From an uncultured Cryptobacterium sp. (lineage in GTDB: Bacteria; Actinomycetota; Coriobacteriia; Coriobacteriales; Eggerthellaceae), in the NCBI GenBank assembly GCA_900554685.1, contig USIG01000018.1, positions 1 through 21,669 of the forward strand: a stretch of 21,669 bases of DNA, written 5' to 3'. Shown one piece after another: positions 14,105 to 21,669 of the stretch (the first letter of the stretch is position 1; each line of letters opens with the position of its first letter). The notes beneath the pieces were generated by a model, which was not told where the DNA came from, ran no database searches, and saw nothing but the letters and a program-made list of their open reading frames with translations. Made by a program: the position numbers and the translations under genes.

Positions 14105-15154
14105 CTACCCCATAAGTGATTGAGCAAAATACAAACAGAAGCCAATTGCTGCAAATGCTGCAGAAATAATCCAGAAGCGAATAACGACCTTTACCTCGCT
14201 CCAACCCTTCTTCTCGAAATGATGATGAAGAGGAGCCATCAAGAACAAACGCTTACGAGTACGCTTGAAGTAAAAGACCTGGATCATAACGGAAAGAGTC
14301 TCGATTACAAACAGGCCACCAATGATAATGGAGAGCACTTCTGTTTTCGAAACAATAGCCAAGCACCCAAGTGCCGTACCAAGAGCAAGTGATCCGGTAT
14401 CTCCCATAAAGATGTCAGCGGGGTACGAGTTGTACCACAAAAAGCCTATACAACAACCCGCCAAAGCTGCTGCCACAATTGCGCTGTCAAGCAATCCTGC
14501 ACGAAACGCGATTGCCGCCATAACAACCATAACCACCATAAAAGTACCGCTAAGTAAGCCGTCAAGGCCATCAGTCAAATTGGTGGCATTACTCATGCCG
14601 GCAAGCAAGATATCAGCAAAAATGAGATAGAGCCAAGGAATGCTGAAATCGCCACCAGCTGGCACCTCAATAGGAAGCGTGGTGGTAAAAATTCCCAAGT
14701 CAAACGTATACACAAACGGGATTTCAACCGTAGGAGCAACGCCAAGCCAGTTGACCGCCGCCAACACAAAAGCACTTGCTATCAGAAACTGTCCAATGAG
14801 TTTTGCCTTAGGAGAAAGACCCAAAGAACGTTCATGAGCAACTTTTGAGGCATCGTCAATTAAGCCCAAAGCGCCTGTTGCCAAAACCGCACCCATGATA
14901 AGCCAGGTTTCTGGAACAGGTTCTGCCAAAATCGCAATAACGATAGTGGCTGCGATCAACATGATAACGCCGCCCATCGTTGGCGTACCCTGCTTAACAA
15001 AATGACTTTCGGGACCTTCGGCACGTACGAACTGACCGATTAAGTTTTTGCGTAAAAACTTAATAAAGGCAGGCATCAAAGCAATAGTGACAATAACGCC
15101 CAAGAAAATAGCGAGAAAGACCATAAAGGTCGGGTATTCAACAAAGGAAACCAT
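14105..15154 (-). CDS. mraY: MraY, phospho-MurNAc-pentapeptide transferase
   Basis: Integral membrane enzyme that moves phospho-MurNAc-pentapeptide from UDP to undecaprenyl phosphate, making lipid I. The 349-residue polytopic protein (about ten membrane helices) has the early KQGTPTMGGV, the catalytic-loop GLIDDASKV, SNATNLTDGLDGLLSG, FMGDTGSLALG and the cytoplasmic PLHHHFEKKGW motif. Length is normal. The murF stop TAG is followed after two bases by the mraY ATG (TAGTTATG) with no good Shine-Dalgarno, which points to translational coupling. Its own stop overlaps the ribosome site of murD. Confidence 0.98.
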   Translation of the reverse strand: MVSFVEYPTFMVFLAIFLGVIVTIALMPAFIKFLRKNLIGQFVRAEGPESHFVKQGTPTMGGVIMLIAATIVIAILAEPVPETWLIMGAVLATGALGLIDDASKVAHERSLGLSPKAKLIGQFLIASAFVLAAVNWLGVAPTVEIPFVYTFDLGIFTTTLPIEVPAGGDFSIPWLYLIFADILLAGMSNATNLTDGLDGLLSGTFMVVMVVMAAIAFRAGLLDSAIVAAALAGCCIGFLWYNSYPADIFMGDTGSLALGTALGCLAIVSKTEVLSIIIGGLFVIETLSVMIQVFYFKRTRKRLFLMAPLHHHFEKKGWSEVKVVIRFWIISAAFAAIGFCLYFAQSLMG

Positions 15155-15156
15155 AA

Positions 15157-16698
15157 CTAGCTTAACAACCCCTTGGCTATCCTATCAAGCTCCATAAAGT
15201 GAGAGGCCTTTACCAGCACCGCATCACCTGAAGCAATATGTTCTTGCAAAAAGGCAAGCGCCTCTTCGCGCGTATCTACCATAGAAATGCGATCAGGAGA
15301 AAGGCCCGCAGACAGCGCTGCCTGCCCGATAAAGCGAGCAAGTTCTCCTACACAAATCAGAAAGTCAATATTAGCACGAGCCGCGAATCTTCCAACGGAT
15401 TCATGAGCCGCCTCAGCAAAAGAGCCAAGCTCGCCCATGTCCCCTAACACCGCAAAACGACGCCCGCTAATTTGCATTGCTTTTAAAAGAGACAGCGAGG
15501 CACGCATAGAATCAGGATTCGCATTATAAGCATCATTGATTACCGTAAATCCCTGATCAGAATGAAGAATTTCCTGCCTACCACTTTCTGGCTGCGATGC
15601 CTCAAGCGCGGCCACTATTTCTTCTAAGCTCATACCCGCCAGGTATCCCACTGCCGCAGCAGAACAAGCGTTAGAGACGTTATGAATCCCGCGCAAAGAA
15701 AGGCGGCACTTCATACGATCTACATCGTCAAGAAAAGATTTAGCCCCGCGCTCGTCTTGTATGCCATCGGCATTTGACGATTCTGGTTGAGCCTGCACAG
15801 AGTCAGTCCGTGCAAAGCCGCTTGCGCACAGCATAAAAGAAGGGAATCCTTCACTATCAAGGCTTACCTCTTCTGCCCATACACAGGGTCCCGACACGCG
15901 AGTGCCTGAATCGAATTTACCTGAGCCGTCAAAGCAAACCTCTGTAACCGAAGAGTCTTCTTTGCCCGAGCATTCCCAGACAAATTCGCTCATATCGTCT
16001 GCCGCATTAAGAAACGCCACCCCACCATCCTGTGGCAAAGAAGCAATCAGTTCCGCTTTAGCACGCGCAATGTTTTCTCTGCTGCCTAGCAACTCAATAT
16101 GGCTTTCACCCACATTGGTAACCAAGCCCCAGTCAGGTTGCACGAAAGAGCAGAGCTGCTCAATCTGCCCTTGCCCTCGCATGCCCATCTCCACCACAAC
16201 CATTTCGGTATCGGGATTCGCATTGAGAAGGGTTCGTGGAACACCTAATTCGTTGTTTTGGTTTGCCTTTGTGGCTACACAAGAAAAGTGCGCAGAAAGA
16301 ACATCGCGCACAAGATTTTTGGTGGTGGTTTTGCCCGTCGAGCCCGTAATGCCTATCACACGTCCTGAAAGAACCGTGCGATAACCTGCGGCAAGTTTGG
16401 TAAAGGCATCATGGGTTGAATCAACGCGCAAAACAGCAGTGCCGCAATCTTTGGCACAGGCAATCACCTCATCAGGGAGATCCTGCATCACTAAAACCGC
16501 AACCGCGCCCGACTTGCACGCAGACGACACGAAGCTGTGTCCGTCAACCCGCTCTCCAGGTAGGGCAACATACACGAAGCCAGGTTCAACCTCGCGAGAA
16601 TCCCAGGTGATACCACAAGCTTGTTTTTCCAAATCGCCAGAACATCCAACTACTTGCGCACCGCTGAACTGGGCAATTTTGCCAACCGATAAAAGCAT
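15157..16698 (-). CDS. murF: MurF, UDP-MurNAc-tripeptide--D-Ala-D-Ala ligase
   Basis: ATP-dependent ligase adding D-Ala-D-Ala to finish the UDP-MurNAc-pentapeptide. It has GKIAQFSGAQ near the N-terminus, DSREVEPGFVYVALPGERVDGH, the P-loop IGITGSTGKTTTKNLV, KANQNNELGVPRTLL, VEMGMRGQGQI, GIHNVSNACSAAAVGY and NDAYNANPDSM, all in MurF order. The ATG at 16698 starts four bases after the murE stop; a TTG at 16710 would add four residues but leaves only three bases to its AGAAGG, so ATG is preferred (513 residues). It is longer than the usual 450-470. Part of the excess is a polar, weakly conserved insertion around residues 296-330 (FARTDSVQAQPESSNADG onward) before the GIHNVSNA motif. Confidence 0.95.
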   Translation of the reverse strand: MLLSVGKIAQFSGAQVVGCSGDLEKQACGITWDSREVEPGFVYVALPGERVDGHSFVSSACKSGAVAVLVMQDLPDEVIACAKDCGTAVLRVDSTHDAFTKLAAGYRTVLSGRVIGITGSTGKTTTKNLVRDVLSAHFSCVATKANQNNELGVPRTLLNANPDTEMVVVEMGMRGQGQIEQLCSFVQPDWGLVTNVGESHIELLGSRENIARAKAELIASLPQDGGVAFLNAADDMSEFVWECSGKEDSSVTEVCFDGSGKFDSGTRVSGPCVWAEEVSLDSEGFPSFMLCASGFARTDSVQAQPESSNADGIQDERGAKSFLDDVDRMKCRLSLRGIHNVSNACSAAAVGYLAGMSLEEIVAALEASQPESGRQEILHSDQGFTVINDAYNANPDSMRASLSLLKAMQISGRRFAVLGDMGELGSFAEAAHESVGRFAARANIDFLICVGELARFIGQAALSAGLSPDRISMVDTREEALAFLQEHIASGDAVLVKASHFMELDRIAKGLLS

Positions 16699-16702
16699 AA
16701 CG

Positions 16703-18187
16703 TTAGCCAAACACCTTCTTTAGCTCTTCGGCCGCAACTTCGCGATCATCAAAATGGTGTTTTTCAGTACCAACAATTTGGTAATCTTCATGACCCTTGC
16801 CCGCAATCAATACCGCATCTCCTGGTTTCGCAAGGGCAATAGCACGTGCAATAGCTTCATGACGATCGGGAACTACCTCATAGTGATCGCTTCCTTCGCC
16901 CATGCCAGCCACAATATCGTCAATGATCGCTAAAGGATCTTCCGTTCGAGGATTATCGGAGGTAACCACCGCATAATCAGCCGCCAATGCTGCACGACCC
17001 ATAATAGGACGCTTGCCAGAATCGCGATCGCCACCACAACCAAATACGACGATAGTCTTGCCTTCAGCTTCCAGCGCAGCTACTGAAGCAATCGCCTTTT
17101 CAAGGGCATCGGGCGTGTGAGCGTAGTCAACATAAACGGAAACGCCTCCGTCGTTTTCAACCGAAACGCGCTGCAAACGGCCAGGCACTGCAGGAACATC
17201 GCGCAATGCCTCAACGATTGCCGAAGGCGCATAGCCAAGCTGTAAGGCAACACCAAAGGCAGTCATAACGTTTTCTACATTGAAGCGTCCCACCAAAGGA
17301 TAGGTCACCGTATAGTTAGAACCTCGCACTGAAAGTTCGACACGTGTTTGAGCTGAATCATATTCCACATCAACGGGATGGATTTGTGCTGAAGGGTCAA
17401 AGCCAGTAGTAATAATGACATCCTCATTGGCAGAGGTGCGCTTAAGCAATTCTTTGCCCCACGAGCTATCGATATTGATAACGCGCTTTGCAGGATAGTC
17501 CTTCGAAAACAGCCTTGCTTTCGCTGCGAAATAAGCCTCGAATGTTTTGTGATAATCAAGATGATCTTGCGTAAGATTCGTAAAAGCAGTTACGGCAAAC
17601 TTCGTAGCCCACGTACGCTCCAAATCAAGAGCGTGAGAGCTTACCTCCATAGATACCACGCCGCAACCTTCATCGCGCATCATAGCAAAAAGCTCTTGCA
17701 GATCAGGCGATTCGGGAGTGGTATGAGAAGATGGACGATGCTGTCCTTCGATTTCGATCCCGACTGTACCAATAAGCCCAGTCTTATTACCAAGAACCTG
17801 TGCAATATGGTTAACCAAATACGTAGTGGTAGTTTTACCATTGGTACCCGTTACTCCCACCAAAGAAAATGCCTCTGAGGGATTTCCGTAAAAACGCGCA
17901 GCAAGACGCGCCATCGCCTTGCGGGAATCTTTTACTACTACTTCGGTTACCTCAGTAGCATCGGCTAAATACACTTTGCGCTCCACGATAAGAACGCGTG
18001 CGCCGCGATTGATAGCATCTTGCGCAAAGGAATGACCATCGGCCTTCAGGCCAACGATACAACAAAAAGCATCGCCTGGCTTTACTGCATCACTTCGATA
18101 CGCAATTCCTGTTATAGGTTCTTCGGGATTACCAATAATGGTGCAATCTATTCCTGAAAATAGTTCTCCACATGTTTTATACGTCAT
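16703..18187 (-). CDS. murE: MurE, UDP-MurNAc-L-Ala-D-Glu ligase, probably meso-DAP adding
   Basis: Adds the third residue of the stem peptide. The 494-residue product has YRSDAVKPGDAF, the P-loop VGVTGTNGKTTTTYLV (P-loop core 114-120), SSHTTPESPDLQ, EVSSHALDLERT, NLTQDHLDYHKTFEAYFAAKA, DYAHTPDALEKA, and the specificity motif DNPRTEDP (411-418). DNPR is the signature of meso-diaminopimelate-adding MurE, so an mDAP wall is inferred; lysine-adding enzymes differ here. The ftsI stop TGA is the first part of the murE ribosome site TGAGG, with the ATG five bases after it, so the two genes are coupled. The stop lies just before the murF start. Confidence 0.97.
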   Translation of the reverse strand: MTYKTCGELFSGIDCTIIGNPEEPITGIAYRSDAVKPGDAFCCIVGLKADGHSFAQDAINRGARVLIVERKVYLADATEVTEVVVKDSRKAMARLAARFYGNPSEAFSLVGVTGTNGKTTTTYLVNHIAQVLGNKTGLIGTVGIEIEGQHRPSSHTTPESPDLQELFAMMRDEGCGVVSMEVSSHALDLERTWATKFAVTAFTNLTQDHLDYHKTFEAYFAAKARLFSKDYPAKRVINIDSSWGKELLKRTSANEDVIITTGFDPSAQIHPVDVEYDSAQTRVELSVRGSNYTVTYPLVGRFNVENVMTAFGVALQLGYAPSAIVEALRDVPAVPGRLQRVSVENDGGVSVYVDYAHTPDALEKAIASVAALEAEGKTIVVFGCGGDRDSGKRPIMGRAALAADYAVVTSDNPRTEDPLAIIDDIVAGMGEGSDHYEVVPDRHEAIARAIALAKPGDAVLIAGKGHEDYQIVGTEKHHFDDREVAAEELKKVFG

Positions 18188-18194
18188 GGAAACC

Positions 18195-19997
18195 TCAATT
18201 CTGAGTGATGTTGTAGCGATCTATCGCAAAAGCCATTATATCGTGAAACGCCTCAACCGTTTGTCTTTCCCCGGGAACATCGTAAGCGCCTACAAAACAC
18301 ACCAGATTCGTCGAAGAATCGGGAAGATATCCCACAAATGAAATGTTGTACACTCCCTGCTTGTATCCACCCTTTTCTGAGGCAATTTCTGCCGTGCCTG
18401 TTTTGCCAACAACACGATAGCCATCAATCTGTGCATCCGTACCAGTACCACGATCAACCGTTGCTTGCATCATGGTTTCTAGCGTATCGATCGCAGATTG
18501 ATTGTCAGTTATCTGCGCAGTGGCATAGGTACGATCTTCATCTTCGGTTGGCACATCAAGCAAGAAATGAGGCTGGCTGGCGGTGCCGTTATTTGCGAGA
18601 GCGGCATAAAAGCGCACCATTTCAATAGGAGTAGTGGTAAAGCCCTGACCGAAGCTGATGTTATAACCCTGAACTTCAGCCCAGGTATCACGTGAGGAAA
18701 TAGTACCTTGTGCCTCGCCGGGATAATCAACACCGGTAAGATCGGTCAGCTGGTATTTTTTGATGTATTCGTAGAGCTTTTCAAAGGTAAGATCACGAGC
18801 AACCAAAGAAATGCCCACATTCGAAGAATCAGCAATAATGGTGGAAACATCCATGTCCATATCGTCTCGAGGATGCGAGTCGGTGATGGTATATTCGTCC
18901 ACCTTTAGTTCTGCAGGACAGTAGTATGTCGAGTTGATGTTCACAACTCCCTCTTCAAGGGCAGCAAGCATTGTTGCTGGCTTCATGATAGAACCAGGCT
19001 CGTAGGCCGAAGATATTCCTGAGAGGTTTGTTGCGCCATCTTCGATCTTGGAAAGATCGGTGATATCAAACGTTGGGAACGATGAGCAAGCATATATTTC
19101 TCCGGTGGCAGAATCCATAAGAATCGCCGAACCACCTGAGCCCTGCACTTCTTCCACGCGCACCGCAAGTGCCTCTTCAAGCTTTTGCTGCATGTCGATA
19201 TCTATGGACAATACAATATCCTGCCCATTTACCACATCGGCCGTAACGTGTTCGGTGCCGGGAACGGGAACCCCTTCTTTACTGTATTCCTGAGTCTTTT
19301 GTCCAGCCGTACCACCCAAAATATCGTCGTAATACAGCTCAAGACCCGTAATGGCATCCCCATCAGAATTCAGCACGCCAATAATCTGACTTGCGGTGGC
19401 GCCACAAGGATACACACGTTTAGAGGTTTTTTCATAGTCAACACCGTCAATGCCTAAATCTTTGATTGCATTCATGGCGTTTTCGTCGGCACCTTTAAAA
19501 AGGTATACGAAGTTAGTATCTTGCTGAATTTTATCCTTGTAATCCTGGGCTTTACCGCCACAGGTGTTTGCCAGCGCCGTTGCAAGCTGATCCACCTTGT
19601 CAGCGCTTACGACGTGAGGATGACAAAAGATATTGTAGGCATCAACAGTAGTTGCCAGTATTGTGCCATTGCGGTCGTAAATAGTACCGCGGCGCGGCTC
19701 GATATCAACTGTGACCTCACGCGAGGTACCTCTATCAAGGTTATTTTGTGCGTCAACTACCTGCAGCCAAACAAGACGGCAGGCCAAAACCACCGCAACA
19801 ACAGCAAAGATAAGCAGGATAATGCCCAATCGCCCATTGAATATATCGCTATCAAAGGTATTTGCGGAAAAGCGCGAAGATCTGTTGCTTCGCTGGGAGG
19901 TGCTTCGCTGGGAAGTTTGGTGATGGCGCGAAGATGCGGACCGAGGCCCTTGCACCCGCTGCGAATGGGAACGCCGCGAAGAATGCCTATCAACCAT
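18195..19997 (-). CDS. ftsI: FtsI/PBP3-type septal transpeptidase (class B PBP)
   Basis: Crosslinks the glycan made by FtsW at the septum and is a beta-lactam target. The 600-residue product has a basic Arg/Ser/His/Gln cytoplasmic tail (1-55), one membrane anchor (about 58-79), the PBP-dimer/pedestal region beginning EPRRGTIYDRNG, and a transpeptidase domain with the active-site SIMK (Ser336-Lys339), SSN (391-393) and KTGT (532-535). No PASTA domains follow. The ATG lies six bases after the ftsL stop with AAGGA upstream. The dcw position and length mark it as the division enzyme rather than the elongation PBP2. Confidence 0.97.
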   Translation of the reverse strand: MVDRHSSRRSHSQRVQGPRSASSRHHQTSQRSTSQRSNRSSRFSANTFDSDIFNGRLGIILLIFAVVAVVLACRLVWLQVVDAQNNLDRGTSREVTVDIEPRRGTIYDRNGTILATTVDAYNIFCHPHVVSADKVDQLATALANTCGGKAQDYKDKIQQDTNFVYLFKGADENAMNAIKDLGIDGVDYEKTSKRVYPCGATASQIIGVLNSDGDAITGLELYYDDILGGTAGQKTQEYSKEGVPVPGTEHVTADVVNGQDIVLSIDIDMQQKLEEALAVRVEEVQGSGGSAILMDSATGEIYACSSFPTFDITDLSKIEDGATNLSGISSAYEPGSIMKPATMLAALEEGVVNINSTYYCPAELKVDEYTITDSHPRDDMDMDVSTIIADSSNVGISLVARDLTFEKLYEYIKKYQLTDLTGVDYPGEAQGTISSRDTWAEVQGYNISFGQGFTTTPIEMVRFYAALANNGTASQPHFLLDVPTEDEDRTYATAQITDNQSAIDTLETMMQATVDRGTGTDAQIDGYRVVGKTGTAEIASEKGGYKQGVYNISFVGYLPDSSTNLVCFVGAYDVPGERQTVEAFHDIMAFAIDRYNITQN

Positions 19998-20003
19998 AAG
20001 AGA

Positions 20004-20468
20004 TTATCCTTGCGAGGTAATGCGAGAAATGCTTCCCGCAAAGGAAAGATTACCAGCAGAATCGATAGATACTGGATCAACTGAAAGGGTAATAGTTTCC
20101 GTGCTTACCCCGGCTTGCATCTTCAATTTTTCGTCAGCTTGGGTACGGATATTGCTCGGACTAGAAAGAAGGCTTTCCTGAACTGCAAGTGATTCGCCTG
20201 CTGTGCGCGCATCGGCGATTTGGGCACGCAAATCGCTTGCCTCAGAAGCAGTGCTATAAGCAGCAGATGCAAGTCCCACACGAACAAATCCGATAAGAAG
20301 AAAGACGATCAAACAAGCAATAAGCGCCTTGATACCTGCAACCGCAAAATCGGAAAGGACAGGATTTGCTGTATGCTTTCTACCTGGAACAACATGAACC
20401 GAAGGGGCGGATGGTGAATAGGGTCTAGCAACTTCGTGGTCGTAACGATATGCGGGAACGCCTGCCAT
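20004..20468 (-). CDS. ftsL: FtsL-like divisome membrane protein
   Basis: A 154-residue bitopic protein: a short cytoplasmic N-terminus (1-43), one hydrophobic segment (GIKALIACLIVFLLIGFVRVGL, 46-67), then an extracytoplasmic helical, coiled-coil-prone stretch (STASEASDLRAQIADARTAG and on, to about 125) and a short tail. FtsL forms a complex with FtsQ and FtsB to activate FtsW-FtsI. Sequence conservation in this family is low, so the call rests on topology and on its place between rsmH and ftsI, which is the normal ftsL site. Its Shine-Dalgarno is the best in the window. It lies 48 bases after rsmH. Confidence 0.85.
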   Translation of the reverse strand: MAGVPAYRYDHEVARPYSPSAPSVHVVPGRKHTANPVLSDFAVAGIKALIACLIVFLLIGFVRVGLASAAYSTASEASDLRAQIADARTAGESLAVQESLLSSPSNIRTQADEKLKMQAGVSTETITLSVDPVSIDSAGNLSFAGSISRITSQG

Positions 20469-20472
20469 CTGC

Positions 20473-20482
20473 TCACCTCCTT
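20473..20482 (-). promoter_or_regulatory. Full-consensus Shine-Dalgarno of ftsL
   Basis: AAGGAGGTGA on the minus strand is a full complement of the 16S rRNA 3' end, with seven bases between GGAGG and the ATG. It is much stronger than the sites of its neighbours, which rely on coupling. It suggests that ftsL is translated independently of rsmH. Confidence 0.8.
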
Positions 20483-20516
20483 GGTGTGTTTTAGTAGTTC
20501 ATACGGAGCAAGGCAG

Positions 20517-21485
20517 CTAATTATTTTCATCTAAGCGTTGCGCCACTCGTAGTTTTGCACTGCGTGAACGCGGGTTTCGTTGTATTTCTTCAGCGGATGG
20601 AAGAATTGGTTTTCGCGTTAAAACTTTCAATACCGGCTTGTTCCCACAGACGCAAATAGGCAGATCGGGCGGACAGGTACAGCCTGTAGACATCTTTTTA
20701 AACAGGTCTTTCACTATGCGGTCTTCAAGCGAATGATAGCTAATCACCGCAATATGGCCTCCCGGAGCAAGCCAGCGTATCGCAGCTTCTAATCCACTCC
20801 GTAAAACATCAAGTTCGCCATTCACTTCAATACGAAGCGCCTGAAAAGTACGCTTTGCAGGATGACCACCCGCGCGTCTTGCTGAAGCGGGAACGGCTGC
20901 TTTGATTACCTCAACCAGTTCTTCGCTTGTGGTAAGAGGCTTTTCTTTGCGCGCCGCTACAACGAATTCTGCAATACGGCTTGCCCACCTTTCATCAGAA
21001 TACTGACGGATGACCCGAGCGAGATCTGCTGCGTTATAGGTATTGATGATCTCAGCTGCGGTTAAAGTTTGATTACTCGGATCCATCCGCATATCAAGAG
21101 GGCCGGTTTCCTTAAAGGAAAAGCCACGAGCAGGTGTGTCTATCTGGACTGACGAAACTCCCAGATCAAACAAAATTGCATCAATCGAAGGAATTTGCGC
21201 CGCCACCAAAAGTGAATCCAAATCTCCAAAGTTGCCTTCAACTACATCGATTTCAGGGCGGATATCATCAGGTAACGCTTCAAGACGCTCACGCGCAGCC
21301 TTGCGCGCTACGGCATCTTGGTCGATACCAATTAAATGCCCTGTTTTTCCGATGCGTTTTGCGACTTCCAGAGAATGCCCCGCCCCACCAAGTGTGGCAT
21401 CTACATACGTTTGTCCTTCGGACAGATGAAGCGCCTCTATGCACTCAGAGAGCAGAACGGGAATATGCCGATATTCGTTTGTCAT
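20517..21485 (-). CDS. rsmH: RsmH (MraW), 16S rRNA m4C1402 methyltransferase
   Basis: SAM-dependent enzyme that N4-methylates C1402 in the ribosomal P site. The 322-residue product starts HIPVLLSECIEAL, has the SAM-binding VDATLGGAGHS, GIDQDA, ILFDLGVSSVQID, RGFSFKETGPLDMRMD, AKRTFQALRIEVNGEL and the C-terminal GGHIAVISYHSLEDRIVKDLFK, followed by a Cys-containing segment (CTCPPDLPICVCG) and a basic end RSRSAKLRVAQRL. All are family features in order. The ATG is fixed by an in-frame TGA two codons upstream. It lies 17 bases after mraZ, the canonical start of a dcw cluster. Confidence 0.98.
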   Translation of the reverse strand: MTNEYRHIPVLLSECIEALHLSEGQTYVDATLGGAGHSLEVAKRIGKTGHLIGIDQDAVARKAARERLEALPDDIRPEIDVVEGNFGDLDSLLVAAQIPSIDAILFDLGVSSVQIDTPARGFSFKETGPLDMRMDPSNQTLTAAEIINTYNAADLARVIRQYSDERWASRIAEFVVAARKEKPLTTSEELVEVIKAAVPASARRAGGHPAKRTFQALRIEVNGELDVLRSGLEAAIRWLAPGGHIAVISYHSLEDRIVKDLFKKMSTGCTCPPDLPICVCGNKPVLKVLTRKPILPSAEEIQRNPRSRSAKLRVAQRLDENN

Positions 21486-21502
21486 TGTTCACGCGCCTTA
21501 CC

Positions 21503-21669
21503 CTAGCTCACCAAAGAAGCCACATCAGTGTCTTCGACGAACTGGTTCCAACGCTCCTCATCCCAAATCTCAAAATGATCCGTATCGCCCACGATAACAA
21601 CGTCCTTCTCAAGTGAAGCGGAATCGCGCTGCTGGGGGGACAGATGAATGCGACCCGAGTTATCCACTT
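21503..21669 (-). CDS. mraZ: MraZ, transcriptional regulator of the dcw cluster (C-terminal part only)
   Basis: The last 54 codons of a frame that enters from the right edge. The translation contains VDNSGRIHLSPQQR, then SLEKDVVIVGDTDHFEIWDEERW, and ends VASLVS with a TAG. The D-x-x-GR-I-x-L-(S/P) motif and the HFEIWDEERW end are the hallmark of the second SpoVT/AbrB-like half of MraZ. MraZ is a ring-forming DNA-binding protein that represses or tunes the dcw promoter; that promoter would lie outside this window to the right. It lies 17 bases before rsmH, as expected. The N-terminal half cannot be judged. Confidence 0.93.
   Translation of the reverse strand, partial: VDNSGRIHLSPQQRDSASLEKDVVIVGDTDHFEIWDEERWNQFVEDTDVASLVS

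Noticed and set aside
14101..14154. Upstream start for murD overlapping mraY
   Set aside because: The added residues do not resemble MurD, and the ATG at 14100 has GGGGTAG at good spacing.

Overview
The window is an almost unbroken minus-strand division and cell wall (dcw) cluster. It probably comes from an actinobacterium of the Coriobacteriia (Eggerthellales-like) type. The grounds are gene order (a sepF-yggT-divIVA block after ftsZ and no ftsA), an acidic, tyrosine-rich SepF, a MurE with a DNPR meso-diaminopimelate motif, actinobacteria-style DivIVA and FtsQ, and base composition near 50% GC by eye. The taxon is inference; the gene identities are not.

Layout in transcription order (right to left): 3' part of mraZ (21503-21669), rsmH, ftsL-like, ftsI, murE, murF, mraY, murD, ftsW, murG, murC, murB, ftsQ, ftsZ, pgeF (yfiH), yggS, sepF, yggT, divIVA (923-1738). 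From mraZ to ftsQ the genes overlap or lie a few bases apart, apart from 48 bases before ftsL and about 100 before murC, so this half looks like one translationally coupled transcript. After ftsQ the gaps widen (126 bases before ftsZ, 58 before pgeF, 235 before yggS, 107 before sepF, 118 before divIVA). These gaps hold short inverted repeats and one fair promoter candidate, so the ftsZ-divIVA half may be partly separately controlled. A strong hairpin with a U-tract (709-740) ends the cluster. Beyond it lie about 600 bases without a credible gene, and at the left edge on the plus strand is the 3' end of RNase P RNA (rnpB), convergent with the cluster.

Together the genes build lipid II (MurB-MurF, MraY, MurG), polymerise and crosslink it at the septum (FtsW, FtsI, with FtsQ and FtsL), lay down and anchor the Z ring (FtsZ, SepF), organise the poles or septum (DivIVA), proofread precursors (PgeF) and modify the ribosome (RsmH). 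YggS (PLP homeostasis) and YggT (small membrane protein) are usual neighbours.

I see no new multi-gene system. The unusual content is lineage-specific decoration of standard genes: in-phase tandem repeats in or beside three of them (a 12-bp unit in the sepF linker, an 18-bp unit encoding an acidic MurG tail, and an 18-bp array just after the divIVA stop); long Arg/Ser-rich cytoplasmic tails on FtsQ, FtsI and FtsW that contrast with the acidic MurG tail; a 65-base murB/ftsQ overlap with a Shine-Dalgarno inside murB; and a murC start that is probably GTG rather than the ATG two codons upstream.
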